Source: Candidatus Rokuibacteriota bacterium (lineage in GTDB: Bacteria; Methylomirabilota; Methylomirabilia; Rokubacteriales; CSP1-6). Taken from it: a DNA stretch of 64,000 nt. Every line of letters starts with the position of its first letter. Position 1 is the first letter of the stretch. The stretch covers positions 23,843 through 87,842 of the forward strand of contig JACPIQ010000063.1 of the NCBI GenBank assembly GCA_016188005.1, written 5' to 3'. The translations under genes were made by a program, and so were the position numbers. Below the pieces are notes generated by a model. That model made no database searches. It worked only from the letters and a program-made list of their open reading frames with translations, and was not told the DNA's origin. Of the stretch, positions 53,769-61,446 are shown piece by piece.

Positions 53769-54998
53769 CTATTCGCGGACACCGAGCCAGTGGGTCTTCA
53801 GGTCGGACTTGCCGGCCCTGGCGGCCGCGAAGCACATGTCGGCTACCTTGGAGACGTCCGCCAGCGTGACCTCGCGCCCGCCGAGTCCCCCGATGAAGGA
53901 CAGGAGCGGCGGCCGCTTGTCGGCGTTGTAGAGGGCGGCCCGGATCTCGTTGGCGACCACGCCCGAGCCGAAGGGCGAGCCGAACGAGTAGTCGCGATCG
54001 ATGACGCCGATGGCACCGGCCCGCGCCAGCGCCGCGGCCAGCTTCTCGGTGGGGAAGGGCCGGAACCACCTCGGCCGGATCAGTCCGACCTTCTTGCCCT
54101 GGGCCCGCATGTTGCGGATCCCGACCTTCAAGGGCAGCGAGATGGTCCCCATACCCATCAGGATGACTTCGGCGTCCGCCGTCATGTACTCCTCGAACCA
54201 CGGGTTGTCCGGGCCGCGGCCGAAGACCTTCCTGAAGTCGGCGTAGGCCTCCTCGATGACGGTATAGGCGCGGCTCATGGCCTCGTTGTTCTGCCGCCGG
54301 ATCTCGATCACCCAGTCCTCGTTGGCCTGGGGCGCCACGGAGATGGGGTTGTCCGGATGCAGCTGCAAGTCGCCCCGGTCGTACTTCGGCAGGAAACGGT
54401 CCACCTTGGCCTTGGTGGGCACCTGGACCAGCGCCTGGGAATGCGTGAGGAAGGCGCCGTCAGCCGAGATGGCGATGGGCAGGAAGACTCGCCGGTCCTC
54501 GGCGATGCGGTATGCCAGGAGTGCCGTGTCGAGCATCTCCTGAGCCGTGTCCACCCAGGTGAGCAGCCAGCCGAGGTCGCGCACCACGAGGGCGTCGTTG
54601 TGCTCGACGCCGAAGGCGCCCGGATCGTCCAGGGCGCGGTTGCCCACCATGGCGACCATGGGGACGCGGAGCGGCGGCGTCACCGTCAGGCACTCCATGG
54701 CGTACATCCAGCCGACGCCCGAGGAGCCGCAGAACACGCGGGCGCCTACCGTCGAGGCGTGCTTGACGATCTCGAACTGGCTGTGTTCGCCCTCGGCCAC
54801 GATGTACTCGGCCACGAGCTTGCCGTTGGCGATCTTCTTGGCGATGGCCTGCATCACCGTATCGTAGGGGCGGATGGGATACGCGGTGACGACGTCGATG
54901 TCCGCCAGCGTCAACGCTTCCGCGCAGGCCTCACTGCCGGAGATAAGCATCTCCGTGTCGCCGGGGGCCGCCGCCGGCATCTTGGTCTCGACAGCCAT
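53769..54998 (-). CDS. 2-oxoacid:ferredoxin oxidoreductase alpha subunit, oxalate-oxidoreductase-like
   Basis: 409-aa subunit of the PFOR superfamily that builds the substrate side of the ThDP site. In PFOR the N-terminal motif is YPITPSS, whose Thr binds pyruvate. Here it is AYPIRPYDTVMQ, with Arg in the Thr position. As I recall, the Moorella oxalate oxidoreductase structure has Arg here and a charged switch loop. The next substrate loop here is VGNRALDDPGAFGVEHND, also rich in Asp. I therefore favour a small dianionic substrate such as oxalate. Electrons would go to ferredoxin through the fused gamma-delta subunit. Confidence 0.88.
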   Translation of the reverse strand: MAVETKMPAAAPGDTEMLISGSEACAEALTLADIDVVTAYPIRPYDTVMQAIAKKIANGKLVAEYIVAEGEHSQFEIVKHASTVGARVFCGSSGVGWMYAMECLTVTPPLRVPMVAMVGNRALDDPGAFGVEHNDALVVRDLGWLLTWVDTAQEMLDTALLAYRIAEDRRVFLPIAISADGAFLTHSQALVQVPTKAKVDRFLPKYDRGDLQLHPDNPISVAPQANEDWVIEIRRQNNEAMSRAYTVIEEAYADFRKVFGRGPDNPWFEEYMTADAEVILMGMGTISLPLKVGIRNMRAQGKKVGLIRPRWFRPFPTEKLAAALARAGAIGVIDRDYSFGSPFGSGVVANEIRAALYNADKRPPLLSFIGGLGGREVTLADVSKVADMCFAAARAGKSDLKTHWLGVRE

Positions 54999-55021
54999 CG
55001 TGGTCTCCTTGTCACCATGGC

Positions 55022-55137
55022 GCGGGCCCCCGGGCTGTCGCCCGCCCGCGCCTCGTGGCTCGCTCCCCTCGTCCGTCCCCTGCCCCGCGGGCCCCCGGGC
55101 TGTCGCCCGCCCGCGCCTCGTGGCTCGCTCCCCTCGT
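55022..55137. repeat. Two 51-bp direct repeats between alpha and gamma-delta genes
   Basis: A 51-bp unit beginning gcgggcccccgggctgtcgc occurs at 55022-55072 and 55087-55137, spaced 65 bases apart. It almost fills the 141-base gap between the alpha gene start and the gamma-delta gene stop. It is internally palindromic (gggctgtcgccc). Confidence 0.85.
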
Positions 55138-55139
55138 TC

Positions 55140-56348
55140 CTAGGGTGTCTTCCTGTCGGCGTTCTCGCCGGGGATGCCCGTGGTGATCTCCATGCCGCCC
55201 GTGTCAAGATCTTGCTTCAATTCCTGGGCGTACTGCCCGCGGAAGCGGAAGCCGTGGGAGCGCGCGACGTGGGCCTTGTCGCTGACCTTGGCCGCAAGCC
55301 ACGCCCGGTACCTGTCCTTGTCCTTCCGCCACGCCTCCCACTGACTCGCGTTATCGTCGAAGGCGGCCTCGCTCACCATGGTGATGCACTCCTTGGCGGG
55401 GCACACCGCCTCGCAGACGCCGCAGCCGCAGCAGGCCTCCATGTCGGCGTCGTAGAGACCGTCCGGGGTGACGTTGAAGCAGGAATCGGGGCATTGCAGC
55501 CAGCAGAGCGTGCACTTCACGCACTTGTCGAAGTCGATGACCGGCCGCATCGTGCGGGTCGTGAACTTCTTGAAGTACGGGTTCCGTTCCGGCACATAGC
55601 CCTTGCCGCCCTCCATGGGCTTGCCCACGGGGATGGCCGGGATGCTGACGCCTTCCCGCATCTCCCACCACTTCGGCTTCTCGAAGGAGAATGGCGTCTC
55701 GGCGTTGCCCTCGGTGATGTTCACCGGCCGGGTCTCGAGCCGCTCATGGGCCTTGCGCGCCGAGGCCACCTTGACCTCCGAGCCCCACTCCGCGTCCTTG
55801 ATGGCCTGGCACACGGCGTCGAGGGAGAGGAAGTCGGGCTTGATCCTGGCCAGGGCCCCGAGGACGCGTGCCTCCGTGTGATCCTCGCGGTACACCCAGA
55901 GCCCCGAGAAGGAGGCCTTGGCCCTGACCAGCGCCAGCGTGTAGGCGGCCTCCTTCTTGTGGATGTCCTTCAGGAGATCCTCCGCCGGCTGGAGCGAGGT
56001 CATCAGCACGGTGCCGCCGGGCAAGGTGAGCCGGTTGATCGGCTGCAGGCCGTACCACGCCCAGGACTCGACGCCCTTGGCCAGCGTGTCGTCCACGCAG
56101 ATCGTGACATCGACCTCCTGGGGCTCGTAGCGCGCCATGTTCTGCTCGAGCTCCTCCTGGCTGTCGGCCACGATGGCGAAGTCCTTGGCGGGGATGCCGT
56201 TGCGCTGCGGGCTGTCGCCGTAGCGGCCGAAGGCGATGCCCCAGCGGCCCGCCTTGCGCGCGGAGAAGACGATTCCCCTGCAGATGCGCGAGGCCAGGTT
56301 CTTCTGGAAGATGCCCCGGTACACGACCTCGCAGGTGAAATGCGCCAT
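55140..56348 (-). CDS. 2-oxoacid:ferredoxin oxidoreductase fused gamma-delta subunit
   Basis: 402-aa fusion. Residues about 1-190 match the PFOR gamma domain (GIVFSARKAGRWGIAFGRYGDSPQRNGIPAKD...). The C-terminal delta part is an 8-Fe ferredoxin with CVKCTLCWLQCPDSC and CCGCGVCEAVCPAKE, binding two [4Fe-4S] clusters. A fused gamma-delta chain plus separate alpha and beta chains is also the arrangement I recall for oxalate oxidoreductase. It is the first gene of the operon; AGGAGG precedes the ATG 56346-56348. Confidence 0.9.
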   Translation of the reverse strand: MAHFTCEVVYRGIFQKNLASRICRGIVFSARKAGRWGIAFGRYGDSPQRNGIPAKDFAIVADSQEELEQNMARYEPQEVDVTICVDDTLAKGVESWAWYGLQPINRLTLPGGTVLMTSLQPAEDLLKDIHKKEAAYTLALVRAKASFSGLWVYREDHTEARVLGALARIKPDFLSLDAVCQAIKDAEWGSEVKVASARKAHERLETRPVNITEGNAETPFSFEKPKWWEMREGVSIPAIPVGKPMEGGKGYVPERNPYFKKFTTRTMRPVIDFDKCVKCTLCWLQCPDSCFNVTPDGLYDADMEACCGCGVCEAVCPAKECITMVSEAAFDDNASQWEAWRKDKDRYRAWLAAKVSDKAHVARSHGFRFRGQYAQELKQDLDTGGMEITTGIPGENADRKTP

Positions 56349-56422
56349 GCTGACCTCCTACGCAGGCACGAAGGCCCGGGCGAGATTCCGATGGATTCGA
56401 TGAGGGGTGGTCATTGGTCGGT

Positions 56423-56433
56423 TGGTCCGACCA
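56423..56433. promoter_or_regulatory. GntR/FadR-type operator TGGTCCGACCA
   Basis: TGGT-CCG-ACCA is a near-perfect palindrome matching the TGGTnnnACCA half-sites of FadR-subfamily regulators such as PdhR and LldR. It sits directly downstream of the -10 (56435-56440), over the expected transcription start, which is a repressor position. A wider inverted repeat, gtggtc...gaccac (56407-56434), surrounds it. Confidence 0.65.
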
Positions 56434-56434
56434 C

Positions 56435-56465
56435 ACTATGCCCTCGATACCCCCCCTGCTGTCAA
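56435..56465 (-). promoter_or_regulatory. Promoter of the oxidoreductase-TTT operon
   Basis: On the minus strand a perfect TTGACA (56460-56465) and CATAGT (56435-56440, 4/6) are separated by 19 bases, longer than ideal. The leader to the ATG at 56348 is about 80 bases and has the GntR-type operator at its start. Confidence 0.5.
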
Positions 56466-56504
56466 CTGGTCGTTTGCTATGGGAAAAGAGGGCGAGATGG
56501 CCGA

Positions 56505-57140
56505 CTAGCCGGTGCTCCCGTCAGGTCCGCCAGCTGCCAAGTCCACCATGTGAGCGGGTGCCGGGGGCGCGGCGCGGACCATCGCGGTGAAGTACTGGTG
56601 GACGGTGAGATCCTCGGTGAGCTCTGGATGGAAGGCGGCGACCAGGACGCTGCCCTGCCGGGCCATCACGCACTCGCCTCCAAGCTCGGCCAGCGGCCTG
56701 ACTGCAGGGCCGAGTCGCCGGATCCGCGGGGCGCGGATGAACACCGCCTTGAACCGCACGTGTCCCTGACCGAGGTCGGCCCCAAGCTCGGTCTCGAAGG
56801 ACTCCTTCTGCCGGCCGTAGGCGTTGCGCTCGGCCGTGATGTCGATGAAGCCCAGCGAGCGCTGCGCGGGGTGCGCCACCTCGCGGGCGAGGAGGATGAG
56901 GCCGGCGCAGGTGCCGAAGATCGGCCGGCCCGCCCCATGGAACCGGCCCAGGGCAGGGATGAAGTCCCAGGCGTCCATGAGCTTGAGGAGCGTCGTGCTC
57001 TCGCCACCGGGAATGACGAGCCCCGACACCTCCTCGAGCTGCTCTGCCTTCCGCACCTCCACCGAGGAAACGCCGATCCGCGCCAGCGCCTTCCGGTGGA
57101 GGTCGAAATCACCCTGGAGCGCCAGCACCCCGATCTTCAT
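56505..57140 (-). CDS. pdxT: Pyridoxal 5'-phosphate synthase glutaminase subunit
   Basis: Supplies ammonia from glutamine to PdxS. The 211-aa class I glutamine amidotransferase starts MKIGVLALQGDFDLHRKAL. It has VIPGGESTTLLKL, the catalytic Cys in FGTCAGLILLA (about residue 80) and the His-Glu pair in AAFHPELTEDLTVH. The frame is open upstream through a repeat array, but the ATG 57138-57140 gives the normal PdxT start. Confidence 0.96.
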   Translation of the reverse strand: MKIGVLALQGDFDLHRKALARIGVSSVEVRKAEQLEEVSGLVIPGGESTTLLKLMDAWDFIPALGRFHGAGRPIFGTCAGLILLAREVAHPAQRSLGFIDITAERNAYGRQKESFETELGADLGQGHVRFKAVFIRAPRIRRLGPAVRPLAELGGECVMARQGSVLVAAFHPELTEDLTVHQYFTAMVRAAPPAPAHMVDLAAGGPDGSTG

Positions 57141-57190
57141 ATGCCCTGGCTCGTTCACGTTCACCGGATCTCCGTCCTCGCTCGGCTCGC

Positions 57191-57334
57191 CGTGCGGCAC
57201 GGCTCCCCTCGCCCGCCTCGCTCCGCTCGGCTGACTTCCTTCTTCCGCTCGGCTCGCCCCCTCGCCCGCCTCGCTCCGCTCGGCTGACTTCCTTCTTCCG
57301 CTCGGCTCGCCGTGCGGCACGGCTCCCCTCGCCC
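57191..57334. repeat. Composite repeat array between pdxS and pdxT
   Basis: A 53-bp unit starting cccctcgcccgcctcgctcc is present twice in tandem (57205-57257, 57258-57310). It is flanked on both sides by cgtgcggcacggctcccctc copies (from 57191 and 57311). The gcctcgctccgctcgg core is shared with the array upstream of psd. The array fills the gap between pdxS and pdxT, so these two usually coupled genes are about 190 bases apart. Confidence 0.88.
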
Positions 57335-58215
57335 TACCACCCCCGCGTCTGGAGGAGGTCGGATTCCTTGAGCTTGGAGGTCTCGATGCCCGGCATGGCC
57401 TCGCCCAGGTCCTCGGAGACCTTGGCCAGTACGTCGGGGTCCTTGTAGCGGGTCGTGGCCTGGACGATGGCGCGGGCCCGCACGGCCGGATCCGCCGACT
57501 TGAAGATGCCCGATCCTACGAAGACGGCCTCGGCTCCGAGCTGCATCATGAGCGCGGCGTCCGCAGGGGTCGCGATGCCGCCCGCCGAGAAGTTGGGCAC
57601 CGGCAGCTTGCCCTGCCCGGCGATCCACCGCACCAGCTCGTAGGGCGCCCCCAGGTTCTTTGCCTCCGTCATCAGTTCCTCGGGCCCGAGCGTGGTGAGC
57701 CGCTTGAGGCCGGACACCACCGCGCGCATGTGACGCACGGCCTCGACGATGTTGCCGGAGCCCGCCTCGCCCTTGGTGCGGATCATCGCGGCGCCCTCGC
57801 CGATTCGCCTGAGGGCCTCACCGAGGTCACGACAGCCGCAGACGAAGGGCACCTTGAAGGCGAACTTGTCCACGTGGAAGTGCTCGTCGGCCGGCGTCAG
57901 GACCTCGGACTCGTCGATGTAGTCCACCCCCAGCGCCTCCAGGATCTGCGCCTCGACGAAATGCCCGATGCGGCACTTCGCCATCACCGGGATGGAGACC
58001 GCCTGCTGGATCTCCTTGATCTTCCGCACTGGCGACATGCGGGCCACCCCGCCGTCTCGACGGATATCTGACGGCACACGCTCGAGCGCCATCACGGCCA
58101 CGGCACCGGCGTCCTCGGCGATCTTCGCCTGCTCGGCGTTGGTGACGTCCATGATCACGCCACCCTTGAGCATCTCGGCCAGCCCGACCTTCAGTCTCAG
58201 CGTCCCGATCTCCAT
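57334..58215 (-). CDS. pdxS: Pyridoxal 5'-phosphate synthase subunit PdxS
   Basis: TIM-barrel synthase making PLP from ribose 5-phosphate, glyceraldehyde 3-phosphate and PdxT-derived ammonia. The 293-aa protein has the active-site lysine regions [20 protein letters not shown] and [29 protein letters not shown] sequence, and [26 protein letters not shown] precedes the ATG 58213-58215, in the tail of the last AKRPNR repeat copy. Confidence 0.97.
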   Translation of the reverse strand: MEIGTLRLKVGLAEMLKGGVIMDVTNAEQAKIAEDAGAVAVMALERVPSDIRRDGGVARMSPVRKIKEIQQAVSIPVMAKCRIGHFVEAQILEALGVDYIDESEVLTPADEHFHVDKFAFKVPFVCGCRDLGEALRRIGEGAAMIRTKGEAGSGNIVEAVRHMRAVVSGLKRLTTLGPEELMTEAKNLGAPYELVRWIAGQGKLPVPNFSAGGIATPADAALMMQLGAEAVFVGSGIFKSADPAVRARAIVQATTRYKDPDVLAKVSEDLGEAMPGIETSKLKESDLLQTRGW

Positions 58216-58236
58216 GTCTCTGTTCTCCTTTATGTC

Positions 58237-58588
58237 GCTCGAATGTGGATGACTTCGGTGTGGCGGTTGGGCCTCTTCGCCCCTCTTGGGGCTCATCGGG
58301 GCGCCCGGGCAACCGGGGCCTCTTCGCGCCTTCGGCGCTTTCTCCATGTTGCTTGAATGTGGATGACCTCGGTGTGGCGGTCGGGCCTCTTCGCGCCTTC
58401 GGCGCCTTCTCCATGTTGCTTGAATGGGGATGACCTCGGTGTGGCGGTCGGGCCTCTTCGCGCCTTCGGCGTGGATGACCTCGATTTGGCGGTTGGGCCT
58501 CTTCGCGCCTTCGGCGCTTTCTCCATGTTGCTTGAATGGGGATGACCTCGGTGTGGCGGTTGGGCCTCTTCGCGCCTTCGGCGCTCAT
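58237..58588 (-). repeat. AKRPNR-family repeat array upstream of pdxS (5-6 copies)
   Basis: This stretch, part of the about 398-base gap between the trans-sulfuration gene and pdxS, holds tandem units of about 67 bp. Each begins GCGCCGAAGGCGCGAAGAGG on the minus strand (a GCGCC/GGCGC mini-hairpin) and continues with an AACCGCCACACCGA-type block and CATCCACATTCAAGC. Some units are truncated or joined internally. The first starts ATGAGCGCC, as in the hemL and hslU copies. The unit length breaks any long reading frame, so no protein is expected. Confidence 0.9.
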
Positions 58589-58613
58589 CGGGGCGGCCGG
58601 GCGACCATCGTGG

Positions 58614-59777
58614 CTATTCGAGGGCTTGCTGGAGGTCTTCGATCAGATCACCGGGGTCCTCCAGCCCTACCGAGATGCGCACGAGGCCCGGGCCGATGCC
58701 CATGGCCGCCTTGTCCTCGTCGGAGAGGCGGCGGTGGGAGGTGCGCGCCGGGTAGGTCCAGGTCGTCGCCACATCGCCGAAGCTCGGCGCGAACTCGAGC
58801 AGCCGCGTCCGCGCCATGAGCCGCTCCACCGCCAGCGCCCCGCCCCCGAGATCCACCGAGAGGATGGCGCCCATGGGCCCCGGCATCAGCCGCCGGGCCA
58901 GGACATGCTGCCGATGGGACGGGAGCCCCGGATAGTGAACGCGCGCCACGGCTGGATGGCGCTCGAGGAACTGCGCCAGCTGGAGGGCCGTGGCCGACTG
59001 CCGCTCGAGCCGCACGCCGAGCGTCCGGGCGCCGCGCACGGCCAGCCAGGCGTCGAAGGGGCCGAGGTTGGTGCCTGCCCGGATCATCGCCTCGCGCAGC
59101 CTGTCCATGCTCTCCCTGCGGCCCAGCACCAGTCCGCCCGTCATGTCGCCATGCCCCGAGATGAACTTGGTCAGGCTGTGCACCACCACGGTGGCCCCGT
59201 GCTCGATGGGGCGGAGGACGGCCGGCGAGGCCATGGAGGCGTCCACGATGAGCGCGACGCCGCGGCGCTCGAGCCCCGCCGACAGCGCGGGGAGGTCCGC
59301 CAGGAGCAGCAGGGGGTTGGACAGGGCCTCGACGAAGACGGCCCGGGTGCGTGGCGCGCAGGCCTCGAGGATGCGCCCGGCGTCAGTGGCGTCCACGAAG
59401 GTCGTCTCCACTCCGAGTCGCGCGCCCTCTGATCGCAGGAAGGATGCCGTGGTCCCGTAGAGATCGCGCGCCGCCACCAGGTGGTCGCCGGCCGAGAACA
59501 GCCCAAGGAGCAGCGCCGTCGTGGCCCCCATCCCCGACGCGCAGGCCACGGCGGCCTCGGCGCCCTCGAGCCGCGCCACCAGGTCCTCGAGCATGGTGTG
59601 GTTGCCTGTGCCGTAGCGCCCGTAGACGTAGCCGGCGGTCTTGCCTTCCCAGACGGACTCCACCGTCTCCATGTCCTCGAAGACGTAGACGTTGGTCTGA
59701 TAGATCGGGGCCGTGAGCGGGCGGCTCGCCGAGACCGTGTCGCGGCCACCCCGCGCTGCCAGGGTATGGAAGTTCAC
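58614..59777 (-). CDS. Trans-sulfuration-type PLP enzyme (cystathionine gamma-synthase/lyase family)
   Basis: 387-aa fold-type I enzyme of Cys/Met metabolism. Blocks seen are PIYQTNVYVFEDME, YGRYGTGNHTMLEDLVARLEGAE-type sequence, ASGMGATTALLLGLFSAGDH, and the PLP lysine in VVHSLTKFISGHGDMTGG. C-terminal SFGDVATTWTYPARTSHR and GLVRISVGLED are family-typical. It cannot be assigned by eye to gamma-synthase, gamma-lyase or O-acetylhomoserine sulfhydrylase. Start GTG 59775-59777 with AGGAGGAG upstream. It lies between pdxST and a PdxR-like gene. Confidence 0.9.
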   Translation of the reverse strand: MNFHTLAARGGRDTVSASRPLTAPIYQTNVYVFEDMETVESVWEGKTAGYVYGRYGTGNHTMLEDLVARLEGAEAAVACASGMGATTALLLGLFSAGDHLVAARDLYGTTASFLRSEGARLGVETTFVDATDAGRILEACAPRTRAVFVEALSNPLLLLADLPALSAGLERRGVALIVDASMASPAVLRPIEHGATVVVHSLTKFISGHGDMTGGLVLGRRESMDRLREAMIRAGTNLGPFDAWLAVRGARTLGVRLERQSATALQLAQFLERHPAVARVHYPGLPSHRQHVLARRLMPGPMGAILSVDLGGGALAVERLMARTRLLEFAPSFGDVATTWTYPARTSHRRLSDEDKAAMGIGPGLVRISVGLEDPGDLIEDLQQALE

Positions 59778-59796
59778 GCCCGGTCTCCTCCTCTCA

Positions 59797-61332
59797 TTAC
59801 ACGAGGGGAACGGCCATCTCCGGCTCGCGGGCCGGGGGGGCGGGGTGCCGCCCCAGCTCCCGGATCGCATCGCCGAGCCGTTTCATCCCTTCCTCGATCT
59901 GCGACAGCGCGACGGCCGAGAACGACAGCCGCAGGGAGCGCTCGCCGCCGCCGTCGGTGAAGAAGGCCTCCCCCGGCGTGAAGGTCACGCCGCGCGCCTG
60001 CGCCCGCGGGAACAGCGCGGCGGTCTCGAGCCCCTCGGGCAGCGTGAGGAGGAGCGAGAAGCCGCCCTCGGTCTCGGTCCACGTGACGCCCGGGGGCATG
60101 AGGCGCGCGAGGGAATCCAGCAGCGCGGACCGGCGCCGGCCGTACTCGCGCAGCACCCGCACCTGATGCCGCTCGAGGAGCCGGCCCTCGCAGAAGTGGT
60201 ACACGGCTGCCTGGAGCAGAGGGCTCGTATGGATGTCGGCCAGCTGCTTGGCCATGTCGAGCCGCTCGATCAGGGCCGGTGGCGCCACGAGCCAGCCGAG
60301 CCTGAGTCCGGGGAAAAGGATCTTGGAGAACGTGCCGATGTAGATCACCAGCCCCGCGGGATCCATGGCCTTGAGCGGTCCCGGGGGCCGCTCCCCCCAG
60401 AAGAGCGTGCCATCGAAGCCGTCCTCGACGATGGGAAGCCTGTGCCGGACCGCCAGGTCCACGAGGCGCTGCCGCACGGCCAATGGCATGGTGAGCCCGG
60501 TGGGGTTGTGCGCGCTGGGCTGGCAGTAGAGGAACTTGGGCGCCTGGCGCTCGAGCAGCCGCTCGAGATGGGACAGGGAGAGCCCGGAGGCCGCCATGGG
60601 CACGGGCAGGAGCTCCGCGCCGAAGGAGCGGAACACCTGCATGGCGCGCGGATAGGAGGGCTGCTCGATGGCCACGAGGTCTCCCGGATCGAGCAGCGTG
60701 CGAGCCACCAGATCAAAGCCCTGCTGGGAGCCGTTGACGATCAGGATCTCCTCCGGGTGGGCCTCGACCCCGAAGCGCAGCAGGTAGCGAGCCAGGTACC
60801 GGCGCAGGGGGGGATAACCGGTCGGAGGGTAGTACTGGAGCAGCTCTCGGCCCTCTTCCCTGATGACCCGGTTGAGGACACGGCGGAAGGCATCCGTGGG
60901 GAACAGCGCGCTGTCCGGCATCCCACCGGCGAAGGAGATCGTTCCGGGGGCCGTCCGGACCGGTTGGCTGTAGCTTCGCCGCCGGTGCGTGTCGGCCATC
61001 GCAACCTGGGCCCGCCTGGAGAGGAGCTCGGACCAGTCGAGCCGCGGCACGGCGACCGGGACGGGCTCCGCCGATGCGGGGACCCGCTCGGCGACGAAGG
61101 TGCCCTGTCCCACGTGCGCCCTGGCCCAGCCCGCCGCGATCAGCTCCTCGTAGGCCGCGGCCACGGTGGTTCGGTTCACGCCGACGTCGCGCGCCAGCTC
61201 CCTCGAGGCCGGCAGCTTCACGCCGGGCGCGAGGAGCCCCTGGCGGATCAATCGCTCGAGATGGGCCTGGATCTGCCGGGCCAGCGGGACACGCCCGCCC
61301 TCCCCGCCCGTGCGCCTCAGGGGAATCTTCAT
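59797..61332 (-). CDS. MocR/PdxR-type regulator (GntR wHTH + aminotransferase domain)
   Basis: 511-aa fusion of an N-terminal winged helix (PLARQIQAHLERLIRQGLL, LPASRELARDVGVNRTTVAAAYEEL) and a class I aminotransferase-like domain (ISFAGGMPDSALFPTDAFRR, QYYPPTGYPPLRRYLA, QPSAHNPTGLTMPL, the PLP lysine in YIGTFSKILFPGLRLGWL). PdxR members activate pdxST in response to PLP. Closeness to pdxST and the PLP enzyme supports that role here. Two direct GCCAAT repeats 24 bases apart lie upstream. Confidence 0.9.
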   Translation of the reverse strand: MKIPLRRTGGEGGRVPLARQIQAHLERLIRQGLLAPGVKLPASRELARDVGVNRTTVAAAYEELIAAGWARAHVGQGTFVAERVPASAEPVPVAVPRLDWSELLSRRAQVAMADTHRRRSYSQPVRTAPGTISFAGGMPDSALFPTDAFRRVLNRVIREEGRELLQYYPPTGYPPLRRYLARYLLRFGVEAHPEEILIVNGSQQGFDLVARTLLDPGDLVAIEQPSYPRAMQVFRSFGAELLPVPMAASGLSLSHLERLLERQAPKFLYCQPSAHNPTGLTMPLAVRQRLVDLAVRHRLPIVEDGFDGTLFWGERPPGPLKAMDPAGLVIYIGTFSKILFPGLRLGWLVAPPALIERLDMAKQLADIHTSPLLQAAVYHFCEGRLLERHQVRVLREYGRRRSALLDSLARLMPPGVTWTETEGGFSLLLTLPEGLETAALFPRAQARGVTFTPGEAFFTDGGGERSLRLSFSAVALSQIEEGMKRLGDAIRELGRHPAPPAREPEMAVPLV

Positions 61333-61380
61333 GACCCCACCATACCAGCCATTATCGTGTCATCAGGCGCAGTGTAAAGA

Positions 61381-61410
61381 GCCAATTGGCCGTATCTCTT
61401 ATCAGCCAAT
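61381..61410. promoter_or_regulatory. Direct GCCAAT repeats in the divergent regulatory region
   Basis: gccaat occurs at 61381-61386 (within ccaattgg) and again at 61405-61410, 24 bases apart. On the minus strand these are direct ATTGGC(T) repeats upstream of the MocR-type gene. MocR-family proteins such as GabR and PdxR bind paired direct repeats. A weak -10 (TACACT) lies just downstream on the same strand. Confidence 0.45.
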
Positions 61411-61437
61411 AGACGGGCGGTCCTGGCGTGGTAAGAT
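61410..61437 (+). promoter_or_regulatory. Weak candidate promoter for the caspase-like gene
   Basis: TAGACG (61410-61415) and TAAGAT (61432-61437) are spaced 16 bases apart, each 4/6 to consensus. The ATG at 61447 is only 9 bases after the -10, so the mRNA would be nearly leaderless. Confidence 0.3.
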
Positions 61438-61446
61438 TGCCGCCCC

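Noticed and set aside
58237..58588. Short Arg/Pro-rich protein gene in the pdxS upstream array
   Set aside because: Frames change between units of about 67 bp and the amino acid sequence only mirrors the repeat; no family resemblance.
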